A DNA stretch of 64,000 nucleotides from Emergomyces orientalis (Eukaryota > Ascomycota > Eurotiomycetes > Onygenales > Ajellomycetaceae): contig MOWL01000008.1 in NCBI GenBank assembly GCA_002110485.1, forward strand, positions 1-64,000, read 5' to 3'. Shown here piece by piece: positions 35,706-48,400 of the stretch. The notes beneath the pieces are model-generated. The model was not told the origin of the DNA. It saw nothing but the letters and a program-made list of their open reading frames with translations, and did no database searches. Positions within the stretch are counted from its first letter, which is position 1. The number at the start of each line of letters is the position of its first letter. A program made the translations under genes and the position numbers.

Positions 35706-36317
35706 TGTAATGATGTGTAAAGAATGCCTGATGCTCTCTTTCTATTCTTAATAGTGTTTTTCCTGTGTGTTTGATTGTTTTTGATCGCCGAAAATTTTTT
35801 TCTCAATATATATATATACAAGTATATATATATATCATTATAAGATATTAGTTAATGTTATGTATATGCATGATTGAAGATGAATATATTCATCTCATGT
35901 AGATAGATAGATGATGGGGGATATTTTGTTTTAGTTCCCTCAACATTCCTGCTTCCTAAAATTACAACAAAATGCCGGGAAAGAAAGACAACAAACACAC
36001 GCACAGGCGCTCAAAAAGAAGAAAAAAATCAAGTAAACAAGGGGGCGTATTAGAAGAAAATGCCGGAGAATAGAATCAAAGACGGGAAAGAAGAACAGAA
36101 CAAGGGGGTAAATAGATTAATACCCAGATTACAAGAACATATAGTAACAAAACAGATAGTAAATAGAATGATAGATGATAACCCCCGTGACGACATGAGA
36201 AAAATAATCCAACAACAAAAGAGTGAAAAGAGCAGAGTCGTTAAAGTGGGTCCGATTTTTTTTATCATGATCGAGCCATGAATATTTCCGAAAAGTAGAC
36301 AGTTACATTCCTCTTTC
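35706..36317. other. LINE 5' flank and return to gene-type DNA
   Basis: Contains a (TA)n microsatellite at about 35806-35835 and then, from about 35940, sequence with normal CpG content, which marks the right edge of the transposon island. The remainder is the 3' flank of the class VII chitin synthase. No exon seen. Confidence 0.5.
35806..35835. repeat. (TA)n microsatellite
   Basis: Two TA runs split by CAAG, at the right edge of the LINE. Confidence 0.85.
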
Positions 36318-39300
36318 TTACATGTTGGCAAGTTCTGTATCGATTTGGCGATCCAAGAAGGTTTTCTTATCGCCTGTCAAGGTCGTCTGTAATCGTTGTT
36401 CAACGAGCGCACGAACTATAGCCACGAATCGTTAGATTACAAAAAATTCAGAGGGAAAAAGGGAAGCGTGGAGAAATATATCAATACGTACCTTGCTTTT
36501 TGGTCACGGTGTCCAAGTCCACTTCAGACAGACAGTTTTGGATAGCCTCGGTAATAGTTGCCTCATCTGGACCTGAACTTGGTGCGGTTCTGAAGTCCAC
36601 CACAGTGCTCACTGGTCTAGGCATGCCCAGTGGACTGCGCATGCTTTGCCGCTGAGGACCTCCGAGATGGCTCTCACTTGCCATCGGTCCGAACCCGCTA
36701 AGCCGACTTGCGCTCGCTGGGTTGTCATGGTAGCTGCTAAGATTGCCCATGGACAGATGGTTCTGACTGCGGTTCCCTAGGGGCTGGTCCGTGTACCGTG
36801 AGAACGATGAGAAGTGCGAGTTTCTGTTACCAGGTACATTCGGGCTGAATGGACTTGGGGAGTGTGGAGTCATATATGGCCCATGGGGTCCTTGGGTAGG
36901 AAAGCCAGTAAGGATAGTTGATGCTGGTTTCACTGAGGAATATATTGAGTGCATATCATCCATCTCCATAGCGGCGTCATCAGTATACACTGGCTGGTAG
37001 AACTTTTCCTGTCCAGAAGGAGAATTTCCTCGACGACCCGGAAGGTTGTTGGCAAGCGCGTAATCATCCCATCGTTGCAGAGGAATGCTTCTTGGATCGA
37101 AACCTTCATCCTCGACCGCAATGACGCGTTTATCTCCCTTTTCACCAATGACGATGCGCGTATTTCCCCACGAGAAATTGTCTTGATTCCAGAAAGAGTA
37201 GAGCGGTAATACGAAACTGTAGATTGGGAAGGCAATGATGTAGATTATCATCCATCCAATGTGCTGCCACTGGCGTTTTATGATGAAAATAATTGCCTGC
37301 AAACCGTAAACACCAGCAATGATCGCAATCGAGATAATCGGGAATTGTCCGCTATTGGTTGCAGCGAGATAAATAATGTAGACCAAGTAAGCGCAGGTTG
37401 CTGGGAGGATAATCGTTCCGAAAAGGTCAATAAACACTACAAATCTCATACTAAAGCAGCAGAAGCCGCACAAGTCTGATAAGAACATTAATTCTGCTAG
37501 ATTGTGGATTGTAGAGTTGATCCAGCGACGTCTCTGGGAGAGCAAAACGCTCCAGGTTTCTGGAGCTGCAGTGCTTGCGTATGCGTCCGGGATGAATTTG
37601 TACCTCATGTTCGGGAAATGTTTGGTCATTAACGTTGTGAGGTATCGATCTTCTCCAAGTGCCAAAAGATTCTTTTTGTGCAGTGTATCAACGTCTATAT
37701 CAGAATATTCGCTAAGAACCTTATCCGAAATAATCAATGGGCGACCTTTATCGGCAGTGCGAAGACGATACATGCAAAAGCTAAGAGAAGTTAGTTAACC
37801 CAACACCATCAACAAGGAAGAGAAGAAGATATCTAGCATACCATCCAGGAAGACAAGTAACGCTGCCAAACAAAGACTCGAAAGCCTTTGCTAGATGATG
37901 GGAAATATAATACTCGTAAACTTGAATCATTGTCCACCAACTGCGCTCTTCATTCTCCAAACTAGTTTCACCACAGATACCAGCAATTTTCGAATCATTC
38001 GCGCAGCTCGCGACGAGTCGGTTCAACGAATCCTCTTTCACACTTGTGTCAGCGTCAACCATGAGGAGATACTCGTAAAGCTCAGGATCAACTCCGATAA
38101 CGTTGTTGATTTGGTGGAACATTTCTAGCTCGAGCGGCGACATTGCTGAACGATGGTGGACCCGGTTTAGGAAGCTGAGAATTAAAACTTGGGAGTCACG
38201 CTTTCCCCGATTCCCTGGCTTGGACTTGGCTTGTTCCGACTCTTTTCCAACCTTGACAACGACAATGTAAGGCACAACGTTGCCTTCAAATTCATAGAGA
38301 CCAGAATACACCTTGCCATAGTTAAGTTGATCGCTTCCCACGCCCACAGATTTGAATGGAAGGGCGGGAGGGTCGATCTTTGGATCGACACCCAATATAT
38401 CCAGCACAATTTTCGGGGTTGGTCGATCATTACCCCCTCCAACGATCATACCATCACATATCACAAAAATCAGTTTTCGTTTATTGTCATATTGGAGAGC
38501 CGTGAGGGAGTCAAGGCCTTTCCGTAGTTGATCTTCTCCCTCAGTGTACGCAGGCACCTGACAAATAACAAACTTATCTTGCATCGAAGGTCGTCGTTTG
38601 GTACCAAGTTGGAGCGCAGCAAAGAATTTGATAAGAATAACACTAGCCAGTACGCATGTGAATGCAAGCAGGATATAATTGTTCACTTGACATCTCGGGG
38701 TCTTTCGGAAATCGGTTTTGCCAACATAAAACTGATGCCTTAAACACCAATAGCTGTTCTGGAAGTCAATGTTACTCTCCCACTTGTCGCTGATGTCCGA
38801 ACCTGGGTTATTCAAGAATAGCTGGGAGACTTTCTCTGGGAGGAAATCGTAGGATGGGAGATTGTTCATCAGTTTAAGGGTGTAGAAATAGTCCGTTAGG
38901 TCAAAGACTTCATTGCCGAGTACGGCCCATTGTCGTTGGTCCTCGTCTGCTTGTTTACGTAATTCGCCCTTGTCCCAAACTACGTCTCCCTTAAAATATT
39001 CCTTCATTCTCGGCAGGAATACTTTGGCATACCAATTGATATCGTGCTTTTTGGACTTGGGGTCACGATCGTTTAAAGGGCCGGAGGCGTGAAGAGCATT
39101 TGAATATAGAGTGGCGCTGGTGTCATTGTGTTGAAGCTGAATATTTTCGGATATGTCAAAACCACGACATGCCACAGTAAGTGGAATGGGGAAGTAAGCA
39201 TCCATATTTTTGCCGCGGAAAGGTTCCATTGCACTCCTGGAAGTATCTTTTGATCCGGCGTGTGAAATTTTCCAAAACTTGCTGATGTCGTACACAACCC

Positions 39301-41865
39301 CGTGGATACTCACGTAGTAGTCATTATCTCCTTGATGATAACTCACTTCTTTCTGCGACCAGACTTTATCTTTATTGGGGCAAAGTAAATTTCCAAAACC
39401 GATAATCCAAAAAACCATTGTGGCGTTTAGCAGAAGGATTAAAACAAAGAGGGTAACCTTTTCTCTCCAGGCCATTCGAACATCAGGGCGCTTCATACGG
39501 CCAATGTACCGAAGGACAAATGAAGGAATCCAGAAGGTTAGCGCCCAAGCGAAGCCTGCCCAGGCACGACGACTCCACGGAATTTTCTTGTGCTCTATCT
39601 TTTTGGGGTCACCAAATTCGGGATCAATTTGACCAGTGAATGTGCCAAGATCTTGATCGTAGTATTGGGCATCGTGTTTTCTGTCATCCCCTTTTGGGCC
39701 AAGGCCGTAGTCTCCAGGTGTGGGTTGGCCAGGCTGGCCAACAGTAGGCGCGACGGAACGAGCTCGCCCCAAAACACTTCGAGACATGGTTGCCACGCTT
39801 TGTCTATTCATAAGATTTTCGCGACTGCCGCCAAAAGTTGGCTCTGGCTGGAAAAAGCCGCTGGCATTCGGTGGTGGTGTTGGAGAATATCCACTCTCAA
39901 AGGGAGTCATCACAGGATTGAACGGGTCCTGTGGGATATCCTGTGGTTTCAAATCTAGCATTGTTTCAGCCTCCCACCATGCATTTTCTCTCATCCAGAT
40001 TCTTTCGTTGCCGACAACCACATCACCATTGCTCCACCCTCTTTCAAGAACCCAGTTCTCCACTCCATCCTTTCCTTCTTGGCATCCAAGTCGAGAATAC
40101 CTTGTAACGAATTCCTCTACATCAAAATCTGCTGTGAAGTCAAGATGTTTGTTCCGACGGTTGGCCCACTCTGGAAGCCTCCAGGCGCGAAGTTGGCGAG
40201 AAACAGTCCCGGCAGACCATGAGGACGTAACGGACGGTAACGAGGCCAAGGTAGCAGGCGAGTCGTCAGTGGGGTGGATTGCTAGGTGATACCAAACTCT
40301 GCTGCTTCCTAGAGTATTGGTGAGATCGAAACGGCCCTTCTTGCCAAGATTAATGCCTTGGTTTTCAACCGGATATAAAATCTGCCGAAGAAAAGCACCA
40401 GTTTCAAGTTCCAATGCGACTTTCTCCAAAACACCTTCTTTTCGGTCATGTTCGTGTTCTCGTTCCCGGCTGGCAGCGCTTCCCGGAACCCCCATATCGG
40501 CCTCAACTTCAGCGATTGCATTGTGCATTTCCTTGATCACAGAATGTCCCGGAGCAGCAACCTCAATTCCATCCTCCTTCATTTCGGCATTAATGCCAAG
40601 TGAGTCGTCGAAGACCCCCCTAAGGGCGATGGCCTTTCCCAAGGCTGGATCTGGAACCTCGACAACTGTGATACCAACAGTGTCACTCGATTCCTCATCA
40701 GTCCAAGGGGTCCGTTGGCCAGGTCCACCATCACTGGAGCCGCTATCCTGGGTGTTATGAAGCTCATTAAATATAGCCTCGTTAGCCTTAGATATCACCC
40801 AGTCAACCAAAGCTTCGTAGATACCAGCGATCAGGATGGTGCGGTCATCTGTGGAGCACTTGTGTAAAAGCACATCAGGGTCAATGTTTAGCAATCCTCC
40901 AACATCTTCGCAAATTTCCTCGAGTTCCTCCTGGTCAACCAAGAAGCCCAGGGAATTACCAAGTTTCAGTAGAGCGGCGAGTATAGTGATAAGACTTCTG
41001 TGTGCAGCGCCCTTGATACCAATAGCCTTGAGGGCGGCTCTGAAATCTTCTGCGGAAGCTGCATCATCGGCCGTGGGTAGATATGCTGGTGGGTTGAAGG
41101 TGTTCGATTTATTCAAGAGGGAATATGTAGATGCATCCTTAAGGCTGAGAAACTCTCTTTCCGCCGGGGTTGAGGCAGACGTAAGTAGATAATAAAAAAC
41201 ATCGAAAGCACGGTAGCCAGTCTCAGCAGGAATATTAACGAAGCCACCAGCAACATCGAGGCCGGCCGTGGATAAGGCCAATGATACTCCTGTTATGTTG
41301 CCAGTGAGCGTGAGGGTATAAGATACAGCGAGTGCGGAATAACGAGACTGCGAAGGGTTATAAGGCGTAACCTGAGAAACGAAAGGTCTAAGGACAGAGA
41401 GCGCTGTGTAGGTAACCGATGGAGTCGACAACGGTAGCGCAGCTAAGAATGGCGCAAGAAGCGAAGGCGTAGATTGGTGAGAGGAGCTATCAAACCAACG
41501 GTCAGCATGGATTCACGATATACGGATGCTTCTTTCGTCAAGGGGAACGGGATGGGTGGTTCTAACCATAACACGATACACCCATCTTCAGCTCTTCTCC
41601 GGGCATGCTCCCACGCCCGTCTTGCGAGTTCTACATCCACTGTTCCTCCCACTTCGCCATTAGACCCAGGACTTGCGGCTGTAAGCCATGTGTTAACCGT
41701 TAGACTGGTACCCGAATCGAGCTGATATGATTGTCCCGAGGAGTATATGGTGTGTAAAGCGTTGAGGAGGGTGGTTGTAGAAACCTGCGCCGCTTGTGGT
41801 CCAGTCAAGCGAGGGCCCAGGGCGGCAGAAGACGTCGTCGAGTAAACAGAGTACCGGTTCGCCAT
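36318..41865 (-). CDS. CHS7: Class VII chitin synthase (CsmB/CHS7 type)
   Basis: Exons on the minus strand: 41567-41865, 37842-41486, 36492-37780, 36318-36415, giving 1776 residues. N-terminal myosin-like region without a P-loop: where class V has GETGSGKT this protein has CSSHQSTPS. Then a membrane pair, a cytochrome-b5-like domain near residue 827 (YYVSIHGVVYDISKFW), and a chitin synthase domain with DADT (about 1245), CLPGCF (about 1314), EDRYL (about 1357) and QRRRW (about 1398). It ends in several membrane spans, a Ser/Pro-rich linker and a DEK-type C-terminal domain split by the last intron. It makes chitin from UDP-GlcNAc at the plasma membrane of hyphal tips and septa. The start MANRYSVYST at 41865 is preferred; an in-frame ATG at 41901 would add 12 residues. 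Divergent from the class V gene at 45468. Confidence 0.93.
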
Positions 41866-44410
41866 AGTTGTTTTGCAGATGGATATCTCAGATGGGAGCA
41901 AGGCGCGGCAAACACTCGGAGGAAGCTGTTGCTAACGACAAATTGGTGAAGAAAAAGGGATCGTTTCCCCGCCCATCCAACACTGGGTATGGGGCGTCTC
42001 CGGCCCTTTAGGGGGCCAAGTGAAGACGAGGGGAACCCGTTCTACTCGAAAGATCGTGAGCCTTACTTGTAATCTTGTCACCAAATTGGCTAAAATCACA
42101 ATCGGGGGAGCTATGAGAATCCGGCTTTGAGAGAGGGAGAGAGTATTATGGTTGGAAATAGTGAGTAGCGAAGGACGAGGACAATATGTCCGAATGAATG
42201 TGAAGCGAGTAACCCCTTGCTAACAAGGCTACACGAAAGGAATAGCAGAAGGAAAACAAACGACAGTCGAGTAGGAGACACAGATGAAGCCGTGAGGTTG
42301 GTCGAAAAGACCTGCAGCGAAAGTGAGACTGGTGTTGGCGTTGGCGGAGGATAAACAGTGGCGGCTGTTCTGTACGGTACGGTATCGTAGAGAAAGTATT
42401 CACAGTACCATTTACAGTATCAGGTATTACACAGCGAACCGACAGAGTGCTGCAGAAATGGCCCACATAATTGGAGCACCCATCAATTAGCTTGGTGCAT
42501 TGTAGCAATTTTTGCTTTGTTCTTTAAAAAGTGATGGGCGTGAAATCTAAGCAACGAAGATACAGCGGGCCCCCACCAAATGATCGCCCCCAAGGATTCA
42601 GACAGGTGTTGAGTCCTAGTTCAGCAAGAATCAACAGCAGAAGCAGTAGTAACAAAATAGAGGATAGATGACTGGGGTACGGAAGTCTCTGTAACCGGGG
42701 CAGACCACTCAACACACCATGGTGTCTCAACGAGCCTCCAAGTCTGTGTTGCCCTTCTTCTATCATCTCTAGCCTTGTTTACGGCTTGCCTCCCTAGCTT
42801 CCCGCCCTTGTTGTATTAGAATGACGCCTAGAGAACAAATCGGCGAAACAAAACTCGCCCCCGGGTTTCAAGAGCGATCTCCACTACCAATCGCCAGTCT
42901 CCTTTCCCAGCCAGCGTGTCCACTCGGCGGTAGCCCCCAAAAAAACAGGCCGGCTTTGTTGCCAGAAAGCCAATTGTCTCTCAACCTCGACACTGGTGTC
43001 TCGCTAGGACACTGAGCAGAAAGACAATATTCAGCTAACAAACCCGTCGATCGTGATGGGCTTGCCGTTGTCTATCCGAATCAATGCGATGAGATATTAC
43101 GTCTTGTCTTGTACTGTATCAATACTTTCTGTACGAGCCAGAAACAAACAAGGGTAAATGGAAAAATGCATTTCATCTTCTGGTCGTAGCTGGGGTTGGA
43201 TTCCAGAAAAAAAAGAAAGTTAATTCGCTGCAATTAAACTCTGCTGCGAAATTTCTTTCTCCTTTTGACTCGAAATTACTATTTAAAGCGCTCCCTCTCG
43301 CTTCGTCGCACTGGCCTGCTTACTCCCAATGTCGCATGCAAGCCGGCGAGCAAGCGCGAAAATGAACAAAGCTCGCCATCAGACAAGTCAAAAGGACTTT
43401 GATATCGGATATCTATGGGTTGGGGCGTTTCGCCACAGGCCAGGAGAAGCCGTTTTCGAAGCATCATGATGTAGTAGTTTACGGAGAAGCATCCAGAGTT
43501 TTGGGCTCGCAGGTCGAACCTAAAATAAATTTTCTGAAAGGGGAAAAAAAAACAACAAAAAGCAAAACAAAACCAATCGTTCGTGCATAACCTTGCATCT
43601 AAAAAATGGACATCGAAGAAAGCTGAGGTTCAATGATATACCCTTGAAGCCAGCTACCCGCCCCCAGCTGTTGCACATGCATTTGTGGTTGTCTACGATG
43701 AAGAAAGAATCCTGATTTTGGGGAAGACTCGAGCACATTGTGTCTGAAACATCAGGTGTGGGAGCAAACCCACCTCATGCTTGGCCTTCTAGAGACTTCC
43801 AAAGACATTCCCGATAAGAGAGGATTGGCATAGAGGCATGGCAACTGGGGACATATCATAAGATATTCTCAGGCGTGGGGAAGGAAGGTTTTGCATCATT
43901 GATTTCTTTCACTGCGACCAGATGTATGTACTGTACAACCTTTCTCATGATTTTCTGACCACACCAGGCTATGGAGTGAAATCTTTCTGCCTGACTTCCC
44001 TACTAGAGTCCCAGTTCTACAGACTACTGCTGATATATTCAAGCAAGCATCGTGGATCTGGTCGGAAAAGTCTCAGTTGGAGTCCCCACCAGAGGACGAT
44101 GCCGAGCCAAAAAGTGGCAAAGGCATGGTTGGTCGCATGTATCAAGTGTGCGATCGCCCACACCTGACCCTACCCTGCTTGACAGCATGTCTTACCACCG
44201 TCACTCGGCCTGCACATGTTAATGGAGTAGGTAGGCAGTTCGCAGGATTTGTCGATATCCCACAGCAATCAACCCGTAAGTAAAAGTTAAAAGTTTCAGC
44301 TGAAATAAATCCTTTTACCACAGTGCAGATTTCCCCCTAACTTTCTTTGTACTTTCTTATTAAGTCGCAATGAGGTAAAATATATTTCCAGTACAAGAAG
44401 GGGGTCGCAA

Positions 44411-44446
44411 TTTTATTTTATATTTTATATTTTATTTTATTTTTAT
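44411..44446. repeat. (TTTTA)n-type AT repeat
   Basis: Irregular run of TTTTAT/TTTTATA units in the shared chitin synthase upstream region. Confidence 0.75.
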
Positions 44447-44929
44447 CTCCCTGTTGGTTGTTCTGTCGTGCTCTAGACTCGCCTAAAATAGATTTGGAGT
44501 TGCCACTTGTCTTGGATCAAGAAGACCAAAGCTTGGACGAGACGAGACAGGAGCACTGAAGCACGGCACACCTGGACACCTTGGCCTGTCAATTCATTAG
44601 AGGAAAATCTTTTGCGCAGGCGAATCCCAGCTGCGGCTTTGCCAGTTGGCCCCAGCGAGGAGATTTTTTTAGCGCAAGTCATCGTCTCGACGCCGTTCAC
44701 AGGGCAATGATCATACTCAGTGAGAAGGGCAAGGGAAAGAAAACTAAACTTGGGAGAAGTTTTCTGCGGGAGGATGGTAATAATGAGCCTGTAACGTATG
44801 GAAACACGCGTACCGTATTTCACTCAATGGTTAAGACGAAATACACCGAATACGAAGCCCTGAAAGTATACATCTTTCCCTTTTGGGCCGTTGTAGTGGA
44901 ATCTTTCTCTTTGGCTGCAATTTCAACTC

Positions 44930-44951
44930 GCTCACTCACTCACTCACTCAC
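44930..44951. repeat. (CTCA)n microsatellite
   Basis: About five CTCA units in a pyrimidine-rich stretch some 520 bp before the class V start codon, possibly within its 5' leader. Confidence 0.85.
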
Positions 44952-45467
44952 CTACTCGCTGGCCCATTTCCATCCGGCAACCCTTCTTTGAACTTCATCT
45001 CTAACCCTCGTCCTCCGGGAGATATTGCCCTTTGTGCCACTCGTTCGCTCATTTGCTCCTCTATTCGCATCTCTTGCCTTTGTTTTCTTTTTTCCTGCTT
45101 TAGGGCAGCTCCACAACATCTAGATTTGATACCATCGTTCATTCACTTTGGAGGTCGAGTCGGAGAAATCTCGCTGCTGGATCGTTTGACATTTCGTCTA
45201 CTATTTATTCGTTGCGAGGCTGAAAGGGGCAGATTAATCATTTTTGGTTTACCGAGTATCTTGTTCCCTGGGTTTCGTTGCCTGTTGACGGACCTTCTTG
45301 TGCCTCTCGTCAAATCTTCCTAATGTCTGAGTACGACGCCAATCGTTAAGAGAATATTCCGCCTTTATAAACCGGTACAAAACAACCGCCTACAGTCGTT
45401 ATCGCTTGGTTGAACCCTTTTTTTTCCAGCTCAAGCGGCCTTCGTGCCCAAATACTTGACTTTGAGC

Positions 45468-48400
45468 ATGGCCCTCCACTCATTGACCGGGACGGGATCG
45501 GCTCCCTCCCATGCGCAGTCCTCTTTGCCGTCGCTTCCCGCCCACCTTCAATCGGACACCCATCTCACGGCTCATCTGGCGAGCAGGTAAGGATCTTTTT
45601 CACCAACCCAGACTTCATGACAGTTCTAACCGTTTTTGTCTTCTCGTTTCTGGCTTGTAGATTTCATGTATCTCTACCTACAGCGCGGCTATCTTCACAA
45701 GCATTGATATGCCTTAACACCTACACATCTTCAACCCGGGGTCCAGATGGACAAAAGGAAGGGAGTGCAATGGGGGAAGCAGACGACCTGGCTAGGCGAG
45801 CTTGGGCTCGTTTGGGAGGAAGAGGAGAAAACCAGGCCGTAATTTTCCTGTGAGTCCCCACAATGAGGAAAATAATCCATTTTTTGAAAACTATATAAGG
45901 AATGCTAGATTTTTATACTAACTGCCTTTAGGGGAGAAACTGGCTCCGGGAAGACAACTGTTCGCTCTCATCTTCTTTCTTCCTTCCTTTCATTATCATC
46001 CACTCCTCTTTCAGCGAAACTCTCCCTTGCCGCCTTCGTTTTCGACACGTTGACAACTACCAAATCAGTTACTACCCCCACTGCGTCAAAGGCTGGTCTG
46101 TTTTTCGAGCTTCAATATGATGCTTCGTCAACCATCAATCCAACTTTGATTGGTGGTAAGCTTTTGGATCACAGGCTGGAAAGAAGCCGTATTGCATCCG
46201 TTCCCACTGGTGAACGAAGTTTTCATGTGCTATATTACCTCCTTGCAGGAACCAGCGCCGCTGAAAAAGCGCATCTGGGCTTGGACAGCTCAGTCGATAT
46301 CCGCCCCGGTGGAGGCTCTGGCAACCGTTCATCCGGTACAATCTCTCATAAAAGGTGGCGGTATCTTGGTCATCCGACACAACTGAAGGTCGGGATTAAT
46401 GACACGGAAGGTTTCCAACAATTCAAAACTGCTCTACGCAAATTGGAGTTCCCTCGGAGTGAAATCGCTGAGATATGCCAGATCCTCGCGTGTATCTTAC
46501 ATATCGGGCAACTGGAATTTACGACTGGCCAATCGACTACAACAGGCCCAGAGGAGAGTGGAGGGTACTCACATGAAGGTGGTGAAACGGTTACCATTGT
46601 CAAGAACAAGGACATTTTAGCAATTGTTGCTGCTTTCCTCGGATTGAGCGTGGATGACCTCGAGACCAGCCTTGGTTATAAAACGAAAACAATTCATCGG
46701 GAACGTGTGACCGTTATGCTCGATCCTAAAGGAGCGCGGGGTAATGCTGATGATCTTGCCCGGACCCTTTACTCTCTCTTGGTTGCCTATGTAATCGAAA
46801 ACATAAACCAGCGCGTATGTGCTGCGGAGGACGCGGTAGCCAATACAATTTCAATCATTGACTTCCCCGGCTTTTCTCAAGCGTCCGCAACGGGGTCAAC
46901 ATTGGACCAGCTTTTGAATAATGCTGCTACTGAGTCACTTTATAACTACTGTTTGCGAAGCTTCTTCGAACGCAGAGCAGATATGCTCGAAACCGAAGAG
47001 GTTAGCGTTCCTTCAACCAGCTATTTCGATAACTCGGATGCTGTTAAAGGCCTGCTGAAACAGGGCAATGGACTTCTAACAATCCTGGATGACCAAACGA
47101 AACGCGGCCGATCCGATATGCAATTTCTCGAGAGTTTGAGAAAACGATTTGCGAACAAAAATCCGGCTATTTCCGTTGGGAGCGCGACGGCTACCCTTCC
47201 TGGCAGCAACTTCGCTTCAAAAAACCAGTCCGCTACTTTTACCGTTAGACACTTCGCAGGAGAAGTCGATTATCCTGTCCAGGGTCTAGTTGAAGAAAAT
47301 AGCGACTTGGTTTCTGGGGATTTAATGAACCTCATCACCTCCTCCAGGAGCTCTTTCGTGCGGGACCTCTTCGGCCAAGAAGCACTCCAAACTATCCGCC
47401 ACCCTAAAGAAAAATCGGCTATCATGCAAGCCCAAGTCAGCTCGAAGCCTCTTAGAATGCCAAGTATGGCAAGACGGAAAATGGATAGACCCGCCCGGCT
47501 TACTGCTCGCGCGTCTCAAGCCGATAATGAAGATGACGAGGACATTGCTGGTAGTACGAGTTCTGCGTCTGGATCCAAAAAGCGCAAGCAAGGAGGCCCA
47601 GCAAATGGACCTAGCCAGGGTGCTGCTGCTCAATTCCTTGTCTCTTTGGACAATATCAATAAATCTCTGGCTGCAGGCAACGTGAATCCCTATTTTGTAT
47701 TTTGCCTGAAACCCAACGATCGTCGAATTGCGAATCAATTCGATAGCAAATGCGTGCGAACACAAGTACAAACCTTTGGGATTGCAGAGATCAGTCAGCG
47801 GCTTCGAAATGCAGATTTTAGTGTATTCCTTCCCTTCAGTGAATTCCTCGGCCTGTCAGATGCAGAATCGATCATCGTCGGCAGCGAGCAAGAAAAATGC
47901 CAATTGGTGGTTGACGAAAGAAGATGGCCAGGAAACGAAGCACGAGTTGGAAGCACTGGAGTCTTTTTAAGCGAGAGATGCTGGGCGGACATCGCAAGGA
48001 TTGGTGAACGAGTTGTCCCTAGCTATAGCGGGGATGGCACGGATGATGGCAGAGATGGGATGCTCGGGGTTGGCCCCAAAGGCCCATATGGAGACTCGAA
48101 AGTCCGTCTCCTTAACTCGCCCGACATATCTCCGTCGCCTGGCGCCTATATATACGGAGACGAAACCAAGCAGGGATTCTATGGGGGCCGTGACATCGAT
48201 GGCCGCTCTGACGCGGGAGCATCGGCCTTTAATTCCGGCGATATGTTCAAGAATTTGGAGACTCGAGAGCAAATGGCCGAGAAAGGTAACGAGAAAAAAA
48301 TGGAAGAAGTCGATGATGTTGTCGTTTCTAGCAGCCGTAAACGGTGGTTAGCTATCGTTTATTTGCTTACCTTCTACATCCCTGATTTTGCTATCAAGTT

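Larger units (their letters stand above)
41866..45467. promoter_or_regulatory. Shared upstream region of the divergent chitin synthase pair
   Basis: 3.6 kb between the two start codons, on the promoter side of both. It holds only short, non-conserved frames, pyrimidine-rich stretches and two simple repeats. Long 5' leaders and upstream control sites for both genes are likely here, but no named motif could be assigned by eye. Confidence 0.6.

Noticed and set aside
40317..41192. Long open frames on the plus strand inside the class VII chitin synthase
   Set aside because: Antisense shadows of a well-supported gene with Ser/Arg-rich composition typical of reverse-frame reading.
42146..45323. Several frames of 60-147 codons in the chitin synthase upstream region
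   Set aside because: None has splice support or recognisable sequence; the pyrimidine-rich composition and microsatellites suit leader/promoter DNA better.
47322..48351. Antisense and alternative frames within the class V chitin synthase
   Set aside because: They lie fully inside the conserved myosin/chitin synthase frame and show no independent motif.
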